From positions 1 through 7,601 of the forward strand of contig CAZUAH010000641.1 in the NCBI GenBank assembly GCA_964617665.1: a DNA stretch of 7,601 bases, in the 5' to 3' direction. The notes under the pieces are model-generated. The model did not search any database, was not told the origin of the DNA, and saw nothing but the letters and a program-made list of their open reading frames with translations. A program made the translations under genes and the position numbers. This document shows positions 1 through 6,270 of this stretch, piece by piece; the first letter of the stretch is position 1; every line of letters begins with the position of its first letter. The stretch is from JADHUC01 sp964617665. Its GTDB lineage: Bacteria > Planctomycetota > Planctomycetia > Pirellulales > Pirellulaceae.

Positions 1-27
1 TGGAGTCCCTCAAAATGATCCCCAATC

Positions 28-3000
28 GTGAAGAGAATCTGGGCCGCCGGAGAGGCGTACAACGATGCGCCCACGGCGATTATTGTGGAGGCCGGCTACG
101 ACGCGACGGATGGCATCGCGCTGACGCTGCACGGGACTGGGCTAAGCGTGGCGGACCCGGATGCGGGCACCGGCAACGTACTGGTTACGTTGAGCGCGGG
201 CGAAGGAACGTTGGACGTGTTCCCCATGCCCTCGTTTGCCGGCACCGTTTTGGGTTCCGGTTCCGCCAGTGTGACGCTGGAGGGTACACTCGCCCAGATC
301 AACGACCTGCTGGCCGGCAGCGACGGCGCGACCGTGGAATACATCGCCGAGTTGGATCCCAGCGAGAGCACAACTCTGTCGCTGACGATCAACGACCAAG
401 GCAACACGGGCGATGGCGTTCCTACACCTGAAGAGCACACGAAGACCGTCCCAATCACCGTCAACTCCGTGAACGACGCCCCGACGGCCACAATCACGGT
501 GGACCAGTACGTCGCATTGGAGAGCACAGCGACGGCGTTGCACGGCACGGGAATGAGCGTAGCGGATCCTGATGCTGGCGCGAACGACGTGGAGGTCACA
601 TTGGAAGTAGGTGAAGGTGTTCTCGCCGTGAACCCAAGCAGTACCGGGGCCATAGCATCGGACTCAGGCACGAGCGTGACGCTAACCGGCACGCTCGACG
701 AGATCAACGATGTGTTAGCCGGCAACGAAGATGCGACCGTGCTCTACGCACCTGAATCGACCTCCACCAGCGCCAGTACCCCCTTGACGTTAAGCATAGA
801 CGACTTGGGCAACACGGGTACGGGTGGCTTCAAGACGGACTCGGCGACGGCCACTATCGTTTTGGAGTCGATCAAACTTGACCCTCTCTCGCCGATCAAT
901 GAAGGTGACACATTCACCATCACAGGCAGTGCACTAGAGTTGGCGGGTTACGACACGTTAACAGTGGTGCTCGAAGTGGATCTGAACTTCGATGGCGACA
1001 CCGACGACGACGGCGAATCGGCTACCGTGTCTGCCGTCACAGGATCGTGCTTCACGCACACGTTTGGCCCAGTGTCGGACGACGGGCCGTCGCCAGGCAA
1101 CGATACATCGTCAGACGCGATCACAGTCTCCGCCAAAGTGCAAGAGTACGAGGACAGCAATAGTGTGGGTGCGACTGTGCACAATGTGGCCCCGCGATTC
1201 ACGGATCATCCGAGTCTCACGTTTGACCTTGACGAGGACGGTAACAGGACGGTAACCGTGCAGGCAGAATTCTCCGATGTCGCGTCTGATCGCCACACGG
1301 CAACCGTGACCTGGGGCGATAGTACGACCACCACGACGGAAGATGATTCGGACGACGACTCGGATACTACAGTCGACATTACGCGTGACATCACGTCGGC
1401 GGCCAATCCGTTGATCCAGCCGCTCACTGTTACCATCGAGGATGACGACAACGGGTCAGCGACTTATAGTATTCTAGAACTCGATGTACTGCGCAACATC
1501 GACGACGACGATCATAATGGAACCATAGATCTGCAGGACCAAGGCTTCACCGACGACGATTTGAGATCCCTTTCTCTCGCATCGCTAATTACGGGAGAGA
1601 TGGATCCCTTCAAAGGAGACTTTGTACTCTCATACGACCCCGACGTTGTCTTGTTGTGGGATTCGCAGGAAAAGGACACCCTCATGCTTCCGCACGGAGA
1701 TACGGACCTCGATGGGATTCAATACTCAGGCCAGGGCACCGTCTGGGTCGAGGGGATATCGTTGGAGAAGACCCTTGTTACGATGGCCTGGGTCGCGGAC
1801 GATGACGATTCCACCGTTTACGGCGGCGCGGCCCATGTAACGGTATGGGGTATCGATCTCGATATCGACAGCGACAACAATCAAGGTTTCAGTGCCCCGG
1901 CCCGCACCGAGTGGGAAGAAGAACTGGAAGATCATGAATACGCGATTGGCAAGATGCTTACCACGGAGGACGCGCATTTCACGCCGATGTGGATCCAGCT
2001 GCCTCGTGGACTGGACACCAACGATCCAACGATCGCGATCAAGGTGGGAATTCGTGACTCAGGGCTGTCGTCTGGAGCAGCCAATGTGTGGAACACCTTT
2101 AAAGCGAATCCGGAAAGAGTGGATGCCTTGATTGGAAATGGCGGCAACGCGCTCGGAGAATCGTATGGCGGCTACACATTGGATGAGTTGAACTACGATC
2201 CAGAAACTGGCGGAATCATCATCTGGCTTGAAGCCCGCCATGCCCGCGTAGAACATGACACAAAGGTCGAGGTCGACCGCTACGGAAAGCCTGATAACCG
2301 ACACAGGGCGACCGTCTGTGGCCTGCAAATACCGGACATCTTCGATGAAGTCAAATGGATGATTGTTCTCCCAGGCTCCTTCTATCCCGTTTTGAACGGT
2401 AGCCAGACGATTCGGAACGCATTTGCGGCGGACCTCGTGTACGGTGAAAGGGGCTCTGACGGTGAGACCGATCCGGCAAACTACCCGATCGGCGATCCCA
2501 AGTTCACGATGAAACTGGTCCAGCCCGAGGAGTTGCAGGAGTTGCTTGACGCGAGTGAGCTTGACGAAGATCAGAAGACCTACGTGATGGATGTCTTCTA
2601 TCGCGTACTGCCAACTGTCGAGGACCCCCTGCGCGGTGGCGTTGCTGGCTTTGGAGTCGGCCTGTACCGGGATCACGTTTCGGGCAAGTACGTCCTTGCC
2701 TTCCGGGGAACAAACTTCACCGAGATGGTAGACTGGGTCCAGAACCTCAGCCAAGTTATAGCTGAGCACGCCAAACACTATGAAGCGGCGATGCTTGTTT
2801 CCCATTACCTGAGTCAAGTTCCAACTCCCCAGGGCATGCAGATTGCCGGACAGTCGCTTGGAGGTGGTCTGGCAAGCGCAGCAGCTGTCGCGACCGGTAT
2901 CCACGCCGACACCTTCAACGCTTCAGGACTAGCCAGGGACACCCTCAAAAAATACGGCACGGATGATGAACTCGTGGCTGGGTCGTTTGCCAGGTACGAC

Positions 3001-3492
3001 AACGCGGATGCGCACGTTGATTCGTATCAAGTATCTTGGGGGCATGTTCGGCCGGACGGTACGGGTGACGCGCCGGACATTCTCAGCTACTTACAGTTGT
3101 ACTTGAATCACCAAGTCGGTGGTATAGAGTTGATACCCGATGCTATTGGCACGTATCATGGTATCGAGGGGCTCCATGACTTTACGGCTGAAGAATACGA
3201 ATTTGTCGACGCCTTGAAAGGTGCACTGTGCAGCGTGGGCTCGGCAGACCTGGATCTGTTGGCCGTTCTGACATCAGGTCTGTTCACGCTAGAACTAGGG
3301 GACTTCTTTGACCAATATATCGTACTTTTCCCAATACTTCTTGCCGTTCCCGGCCTCAACGAAGAGTTGGTCATGGCTGCAGGTGGAGAGATGGTTGATT
3401 CGCATGGCTTTCCATCGATCTACTACGGTTTGATGCACGGCCCAGACTGCAATGTGTATCATGTGAATCCGGGGAATGGTGGTCCCCAGTAG
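28..3492 (+). CDS. Large repeat-bearing surface protein with C-terminal lipase-like (alpha/beta-hydrolase) domain; N-terminus missing
   Basis: The reading frame encodes 1154 residues. Two cadherin-like repeats of about 137 residues begin at the NDAP motifs at residues 12 and 149. They share the 'HGTG(L/M)SVADPDAG' and 'GTL-(A/D)-(Q/E)-IND(L/V)LAG' blocks. Ig/PKD-like segments follow (about 282-390 and 391-490, with WGDS at 429-432), then an EF-hand-like loop (493-504), an Asp-rich D-L-D-I-D-S-D-N-N-Q-G stretch (610-620), and a planctomycete-type beta region to about 780. The C-terminal third resembles lipase class 3: AFRGT (FRGT at 892-895), DW-x-x-N-x-x-Q, and GQSLGG with candidate nucleophile Ser943. 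D1017 (in PDILSYLQ) and H1126 (in DSHGF) are my triad candidates. It probably hydrolyses a lipid or ester outside the cytoplasm; the substrate is unknown. The GTG start is nominal: there is no ribosome binding site or signal peptide, and an in-frame TGA lies at 16-18. The protein is therefore probably a truncated or frameshifted 3' part of a longer gene. Confidence 0.85.
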   Translation: MKRIWAAGEAYNDAPTAIIVEAGYDATDGIALTLHGTGLSVADPDAGTGNVLVTLSAGEGTLDVFPMPSFAGTVLGSGSASVTLEGTLAQINDLLAGSDGATVEYIAELDPSESTTLSLTINDQGNTGDGVPTPEEHTKTVPITVNSVNDAPTATITVDQYVALESTATALHGTGMSVADPDAGANDVEVTLEVGEGVLAVNPSSTGAIASDSGTSVTLTGTLDEINDVLAGNEDATVLYAPESTSTSASTPLTLSIDDLGNTGTGGFKTDSATATIVLESIKLDPLSPINEGDTFTITGSALELAGYDTLTVVLEVDLNFDGDTDDDGESATVSAVTGSCFTHTFGPVSDDGPSPGNDTSSDAITVSAKVQEYEDSNSVGATVHNVAPRFTDHPSLTFDLDEDGNRTVTVQAEFSDVASDRHTATVTWGDSTTTTTEDDSDDDSDTTVDITRDITSAANPLIQPLTVTIEDDDNGSATYSILELDVLRNIDDDDHNGTIDLQDQGFTDDDLRSLSLASLITGEMDPFKGDFVLSYDPDVVLLWDSQEKDTLMLPHGDTDLDGIQYSGQGTVWVEGISLEKTLVTMAWVADDDDSTVYGGAAHVTVWGIDLDIDSDNNQGFSAPARTEWEEELEDHEYAIGKMLTTEDAHFTPMWIQLPRGLDTNDPTIAIKVGIRDSGLSSGAANVWNTFKANPERVDALIGNGGNALGESYGGYTLDELNYDPETGGIIIWLEARHARVEHDTKVEVDRYGKPDNRHRATVCGLQIPDIFDEVKWMIVLPGSFYPVLNGSQTIRNAFAADLVYGERGSDGETDPANYPIGDPKFTMKLVQPEELQELLDASELDEDQKTYVMDVFYRVLPTVEDPLRGGVAGFGVGLYRDHVSGKYVLAFRGTNFTEMVDWVQNLSQVIAEHAKHYEAAMLVSHYLSQVPTPQGMQIAGQSLGGGLASAAAVATGIHADTFNASGLARDTLKKYGTDDELVAGSFARYDNADAHVDSYQVSWGHVRPDGTGDAPDILSYLQLYLNHQVGGIELIPDAIGTYHGIEGLHDFTAEEYEFVDALKGALCSVGSADLDLLAVLTSGLFTLELGDFFDQYIVLFPILLAVPGLNEELVMAAGGEMVDSHGFPSIYYGLMHGPDCNVYHVNPGNGGPQ
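58..870 (+). repeat. Two tandem cadherin-like protein repeats, period about 411 bp
   Basis: Two copies of a roughly 137-residue extracellular repeat are encoded in tandem, starting at the NDAPTA motifs near bases 61 and 472. Each has an HGTG-x-SVADPDAG block, a GEG-x-L segment, a GTL-x-x-IND-x-LAG block and a closing LT(I/L)-x-(N/I)D-x-GNTG strand. The copies are clearly homologous in protein but diverged in DNA, so this is an old duplication. The first copy begins right at the reading-frame start, which suggests that further copies once lay upstream. Such repeats usually form rod-like stalks or adhesive arrays in secreted proteins. Confidence 0.75.
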
Positions 3493-3515
3493 ACTGTTCT
3501 TTTGGCTGAGGGCGC

Positions 3516-4463
3516 GTGGGTATCCGGAGCATGGAGATAAAATCAAAGTGGGTCTTGGCGGTCATCGTCCTGTTCTGCGCCATCGTGCTGGCCGCATCGG
3601 CTATCATGATCGGTCGACGAGCCAGACGTGTCGCCGACAATATGGACAAAGCCATGGTGTTCGCCAAGTCCATCGATGACGCAATTCACTATCGCGAACG
3701 AAGCTATCGCGAACGAGAGGGATGGGCGCCAGAGGACTTCTTCCAGACGACGGAGGCGATTCGCGCATGCGAGGCGATTTCGAGCGGCGATCGTGCGCGT
3801 CTACGTGAGCTGATCGATTCTGGTCTTGACGTCAATTCGTCCGGAAAGAAAGGTGTGACACTCCTTTACTGGGCTTTTTTCGATGACAATCTGGAGGCTT
3901 TCAAGCAGCTACTGGCATTCGGAGCGGATCCAGACAAGAAACTCACTGATTACGTTCATAGGAAGTACGAGATTCCCTTTCGCCACGGTGATTCGATCCT
4001 GTTTACGTGCATCGAGCAGCCGAAATGGGATTACTTCTTCGCTGCGTTGCCGCACACACGCGACGTCAATCAACGTAACGCCGCTGACCAAACGTTGTTG
4101 ATCGCCTGCACGTGGGTACGTGGCATCTTTGGTACCGGCGAGGATACTCTCCAACGCATCATCGACGCTGGCGTTGACTTGGATGCGCAAGACATGAATG
4201 GCAATACCGCCGCATTTAATGCAATCGTGTGGGAACGACCCCAACACTGTTTGCAGATTCTGATGGCAGGCGCAGACCCGAGCATTCGCAACAACAATGG
4301 GCAAACAGTTGCCGATGTGGTCGCCAAGAGGCGCGGGCAAGAGTACGATACTTTCAAGGCTTGGTTGGAGTCACACGGCATCAATGTCGTGGGCGCACCG
4401 ACGCCTGAAGGCGACGATAGCCATCCCCAGGGCGATAATGGCCAAGATTTGCGCGAACGTTGA
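3516..4463 (+). CDS. Membrane-anchored ankyrin-repeat protein, candidate immunity/partner of the upstream lipase protein
   Basis: The protein has 315 residues from GTG 3516, or 310 from ATG 3531. The start is uncertain: GAGGG at 3508-3512 is only 3 nt from the GTG, and GGAG at 3526-3529 is 1 nt from the ATG. A single membrane segment (about residues 12-33) is followed by RRARR, a charged linker (39-80), about six ankyrin-type repeats (84-290) and a hydrophilic tail. Clear repeat cores are LRELIDSGLDVN, FKQLLAFGADPD, LQRIIDAGVDLDAQD and LQILMAGADPSIRNN-NGQT. Ankyrin repeats bind proteins and are not catalytic. The gene starts 23 nt after the lipase stop, so the two are probably co-transcribed. 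The layout 'G-V-T-L-L-Y-W-A-F-F-D-D-N-L-E-A-F' resembles, from memory, ankyrin proteins encoded next to bacterial lipase effectors, hence the immunity suggestion. The ankyrin call is firm; the role is inferred. Confidence 0.87.
   Translation: MGIRSMEIKSKWVLAVIVLFCAIVLAASAIMIGRRARRVADNMDKAMVFAKSIDDAIHYRERSYREREGWAPEDFFQTTEAIRACEAISSGDRARLRELIDSGLDVNSSGKKGVTLLYWAFFDDNLEAFKQLLAFGADPDKKLTDYVHRKYEIPFRHGDSILFTCIEQPKWDYFFAALPHTRDVNQRNAADQTLLIACTWVRGIFGTGEDTLQRIIDAGVDLDAQDMNGNTAAFNAIVWERPQHCLQILMAGADPSIRNNNGQTVADVVAKRRGQEYDTFKAWLESHGINVVGAPTPEGDDSHPQGDNGQDLRER
3689..3716 (+). repeat. 13-bp direct repeat with 15-bp period inside the ankyrin gene
   Basis: The 13-mer CTATCGCGAACGA occurs at 3689-3701 and again at 3704-3716. 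The spacing is exactly five codons, so it encodes the near-duplicate peptides YRERS and YRERE in the linker between the membrane segment and the ankyrin repeats. This looks like a small in-frame tandem duplication. Confidence 0.85.
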
Positions 4464-4476
4464 CATCACATCTGGG

Positions 4477-4517
4477 CGACTCGGCCGCGATGGGAAGGGG
4501 GGCGAGAGTCGTTTTTT
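4477..4517 (+). terminator. Possible rho-independent terminator downstream of the ankyrin gene
   Basis: CGACTC (4477-4482) pairs with GAGTCG (4506-4511). GCC (4484-4486) can pair with GGC (4501-4503) after a small internal loop, leaving a 14-nt G-rich loop. Six T residues (4512-4517) follow immediately. It lies 14 nt after the ankyrin stop codon, where the end of a two-gene transcript would be expected. The long loop and the internal mismatch lower confidence. Confidence 0.45.
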
Positions 4518-4861
4518 GAAGACGATTTCCGACCTCTCTTCTTTGGATTACGTGATGACGAAGCGTCACAGGATCGACAGAATGGAGTAGAATTCGTACC
4601 AGTCCCCATCCGCAACACCTCGATGGTGTCACATGCGCGTTCCATTCCTGCCGCGACCGTATCAGTGCGATGCCGTTCTGATGTTTCCGCCCCGTCAGTC
4701 TCAGTGTGGCGCAACGTGGCCCGTACCTGTCGACGCCGCTTCTGGCTACGTTCCTGTCGAACAGCGGTTACGATGCCGCCAGTCTTTTCCGAAAGTGGAT
4801 GGTCCCCTTTTTCCTTTCTTCCCAGGCTGTGTGCCAGAACCTGTTTGGCGACTGGCCTTTC

Positions 4862-4869
4862 GAGGTGAT
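4862..4869 (+). promoter_or_regulatory. Strong Shine-Dalgarno site of the DUF1559 gene
   Basis: GAGGTGAT is an 8-base perfect complement to the anti-Shine-Dalgarno tail of 16S rRNA. The GAGG core ends 6 nt before ATG 4872 and 9 nt before ATG 4875. It fixes the start at one of these two adjacent Met codons. Confidence 0.8.
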
Positions 4870-4871
4870 AC

Positions 4872-5823
4872 ATGATGCGAGCTAGGAGACAGGGTTTCAC
4901 GCTGATCGAACTGCTGGTGGTCATCGCGATCATTGGCATTCTGGTGGCGCTGTTGCTGCCGGCGATTCAGGCGGCGCGGGAGGCGGCGCGGCGGACATCT
5001 TGCCGGAATAATTTCAAACAGATCGTGCTCGCTCTGCACAACTATCACGACAGTTTGGGATCGCTGCCGCCCGGGGGCGGTTCCGTCCACGCGTTTCTCG
5101 CAGGATCGCGCGACCTGGTCCTGGCACGTGCTGCTGTTGTCGCGAGTCGAACAGGAGCCCTTGCACGACCTGTTGCAGCCCAATGCGCCGCAGAGTCTAT
5201 TCGAGGCGCTCTCGGTACCGGACAAAGTCGCGGCATTGCAGGATCCCATCAAGAGCTTTCGCTGTCCCAGTGATACGGGCGGTGCGATGAACGACGATCG
5301 ACATTTGGAGCCGGGCGGTCTGAATATCGCCGTTACCAAAACGAACTACATCGGTTGTATGGGAGTCGACAACACTTCGCCGGCCGACGGGCTGTTCTAT
5401 TTCAACAGCCGCCTCGGTTTCCGCGGCGTGACCGACGGGCTCAGTCACACCTTTGCTTTGGGCGAACGGGCAACGCGGCCCATCCAAGGAAACGCCAAGC
5501 CGGCTGCCGGCATCTGGGCCGGTGCTACATCGTTTCCGTGCAATACCAACTTGCCCAACGATTGCACCGTCGGTTTCTACGGCAATGTGAGTTTCGAGAT
5601 CCAAACGGGCAGAGGGCTGGGCACCGTGACGGCCAACGGTGCTACGTGGGGATACAGCAGCCCGCATCCCGGCGGCGTGCCGTTCGCCATGGCCGACGGT
5701 TCGGTCAAGTTCATTGCCGACTCGATCGAATGGCGAATCGGCAACATGAACGATCCCACGACCTGGGGAACGTATCAGCGGTTGGGGGCACGCAACGACG
5801 GGCAAGAGATTGGGAAGTTCTGA
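4872..5823 (+). pseudogene. DUF1559 (SBP_bac_10) prepilin-like protein, H-X9-DG family, interrupted by a single-base frameshift
   Basis: The N-terminal part is read in the frame of 4872, with a type IV pilin-like methylation motif RRQGFTLIELLVVIAIIG. Predicted prepilin peptidase cleavage is G8|F9, with the conserved Glu five residues in (E13). The family sequence QAAREAARR-x-x-C-x-NN-x-KQI-x-LALHNYHD then runs to LPPG. From about 5076 the family sequence continues in the +1 frame: WSWHVLLL-x-x-VEQ, then DG-x-(S/T)-x-TFALGER-like elements, then HPGGVPFAMADG at the C-terminus, an exact H-X9-DG (H265, D275, G276 after correction). Removing one G from the G5 run at 5073-5077 restores an unbroken 316-residue protein reading LPPGAVPS. 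Family members are abundant, putatively secreted pseudopilin-like proteins of planctomycetes with poorly known function. The gene is either freshly inactivated or carries a sequencing error; nothing else in it is degraded. Confidence 0.88.
5073..5077 (+). other. Frameshift site: G5 homopolymer in the DUF1559 gene
   Basis: The two family-conserved frames meet around this G5 run, which follows CCC and encodes LPPG. Reading it as G4 joins the N-terminal frame to the C-terminal frame and gives the family-typical LPPGAV. The conserved residues restrict the indel to roughly 5066-5110, and the homopolymer is the likeliest place. Confidence 0.7.
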
Positions 5824-6270
5824 GGTTGGATGTGGACGACAAGATCATTTGTGGGCGAGATCATTAGGACAGTGGAGGGGTGTGTTTTGCCACTCGTTCC
5901 CAAGCTCCGGCGTTCGTTGTTCTACATAACCTTTCGGTCAGGCATCCAAATCCGGGCCAAGGGCCCTTTGGTTTGCCTAGGCCAGCCCAACGAGCTGGTT
6001 AGAGAGATGAAGGAGGATGTAGGGCGGAAAAGCTGCCATGTGGGAACCAACTTACTGTAACACGGCGCGTACGGATAGCGCTACCGCGTTTGGCGGTTTT
6101 TGAAAGAGACTCGGGTCGACGCGGCTTGTCGCTCACGAGCGATCTCTGTCGATGAAATGGGGCTGTTCTCGCCAACCTGGTAATACGGGGCTTGGGCCCC
6201 ACGGTGCCTTATCCGACCTTCAGCGCACGACAGAGCGCCATGCTCCAAACGAAGAAAGGTAGGTCGTTCC
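5824..6270. other. Intergenic region between the DUF1559 and LRR genes
   Basis: This 447-base spacer has no supportable gene. A 76-codon frame at 5830-6060 has no family resemblance. It holds several short dyads: AAGGGCCCTT (5959-5968), CCAGC/GCTGG around a 7-nt loop (about 5983-5999), and GGGGC/GCCCC with a TTGG loop (6187-6191/6196-6200). An 8-bp direct repeat AGATCATT lies at 5842 and 5858. None is followed by a T-run, so no terminator is called. A GTTCCCAAGCTCC segment near 5897 resembles short dispersed repeats I associate with planctomycete spacers, but only one copy is present here. Confidence 0.45.

Larger units (their letters stand above)
4464..4871. other. Intergenic region, ankyrin gene to DUF1559 gene
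   Basis: This 408-base spacer starts with the terminator candidate and ends with the ribosome binding site of the DUF1559 gene. Short open frames within it (for example 4623-4868 and 4633-4875) give Arg/Cys/Pro-rich translations with no recognisable family. I see no tRNA, no convincing -35/-10 pair and no repeat array. The promoter of the DUF1559 gene presumably lies here. Confidence 0.5.

Noticed and set aside
15..431. ATG-initiated 138-codon frame with a GGAG at 2-5 at plausible spacing
   Set aside because: The translation is Arg/Gly/His-rich without family features and overlaps the cadherin-like repeat in the +1 frame. I considered programmed frameshifting from it into the repeat frame, but no slippery site supports that.
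2059..2904. 281-codon open frame on the minus strand
   Set aside because: It lies wholly inside the lipase gene, shows no recognisable domain and arises from codon bias on the opposite strand. The + frame carries clear lipase motifs across the same bases.
4623..4875. Two overlapping + strand frames of about 80 codons (4623-4868, 4633-4875) upstream of the DUF1559 gene
   Set aside because: There is no ribosome binding site, the compositions are unlikely, and each runs into the DUF1559 ribosome binding site or start region.
5197..5805. 202-codon open frame on the minus strand
   Set aside because: It is antisense to the C-terminal half of the DUF1559 gene, whose + frame contains conserved family motifs including H-X9-DG.
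6010..6022. Excellent Shine-Dalgarno-like AAGGAGGATG
   Set aside because: The ATG overlaps the end of the motif and is followed immediately by TAG, and no other start at normal spacing opens a credible frame.
5830..6060. 76-codon + frame after the DUF1559 gene
   Set aside because: There is no ribosome binding site or recognisable motif, and it crosses the palindromic spacer sequence.
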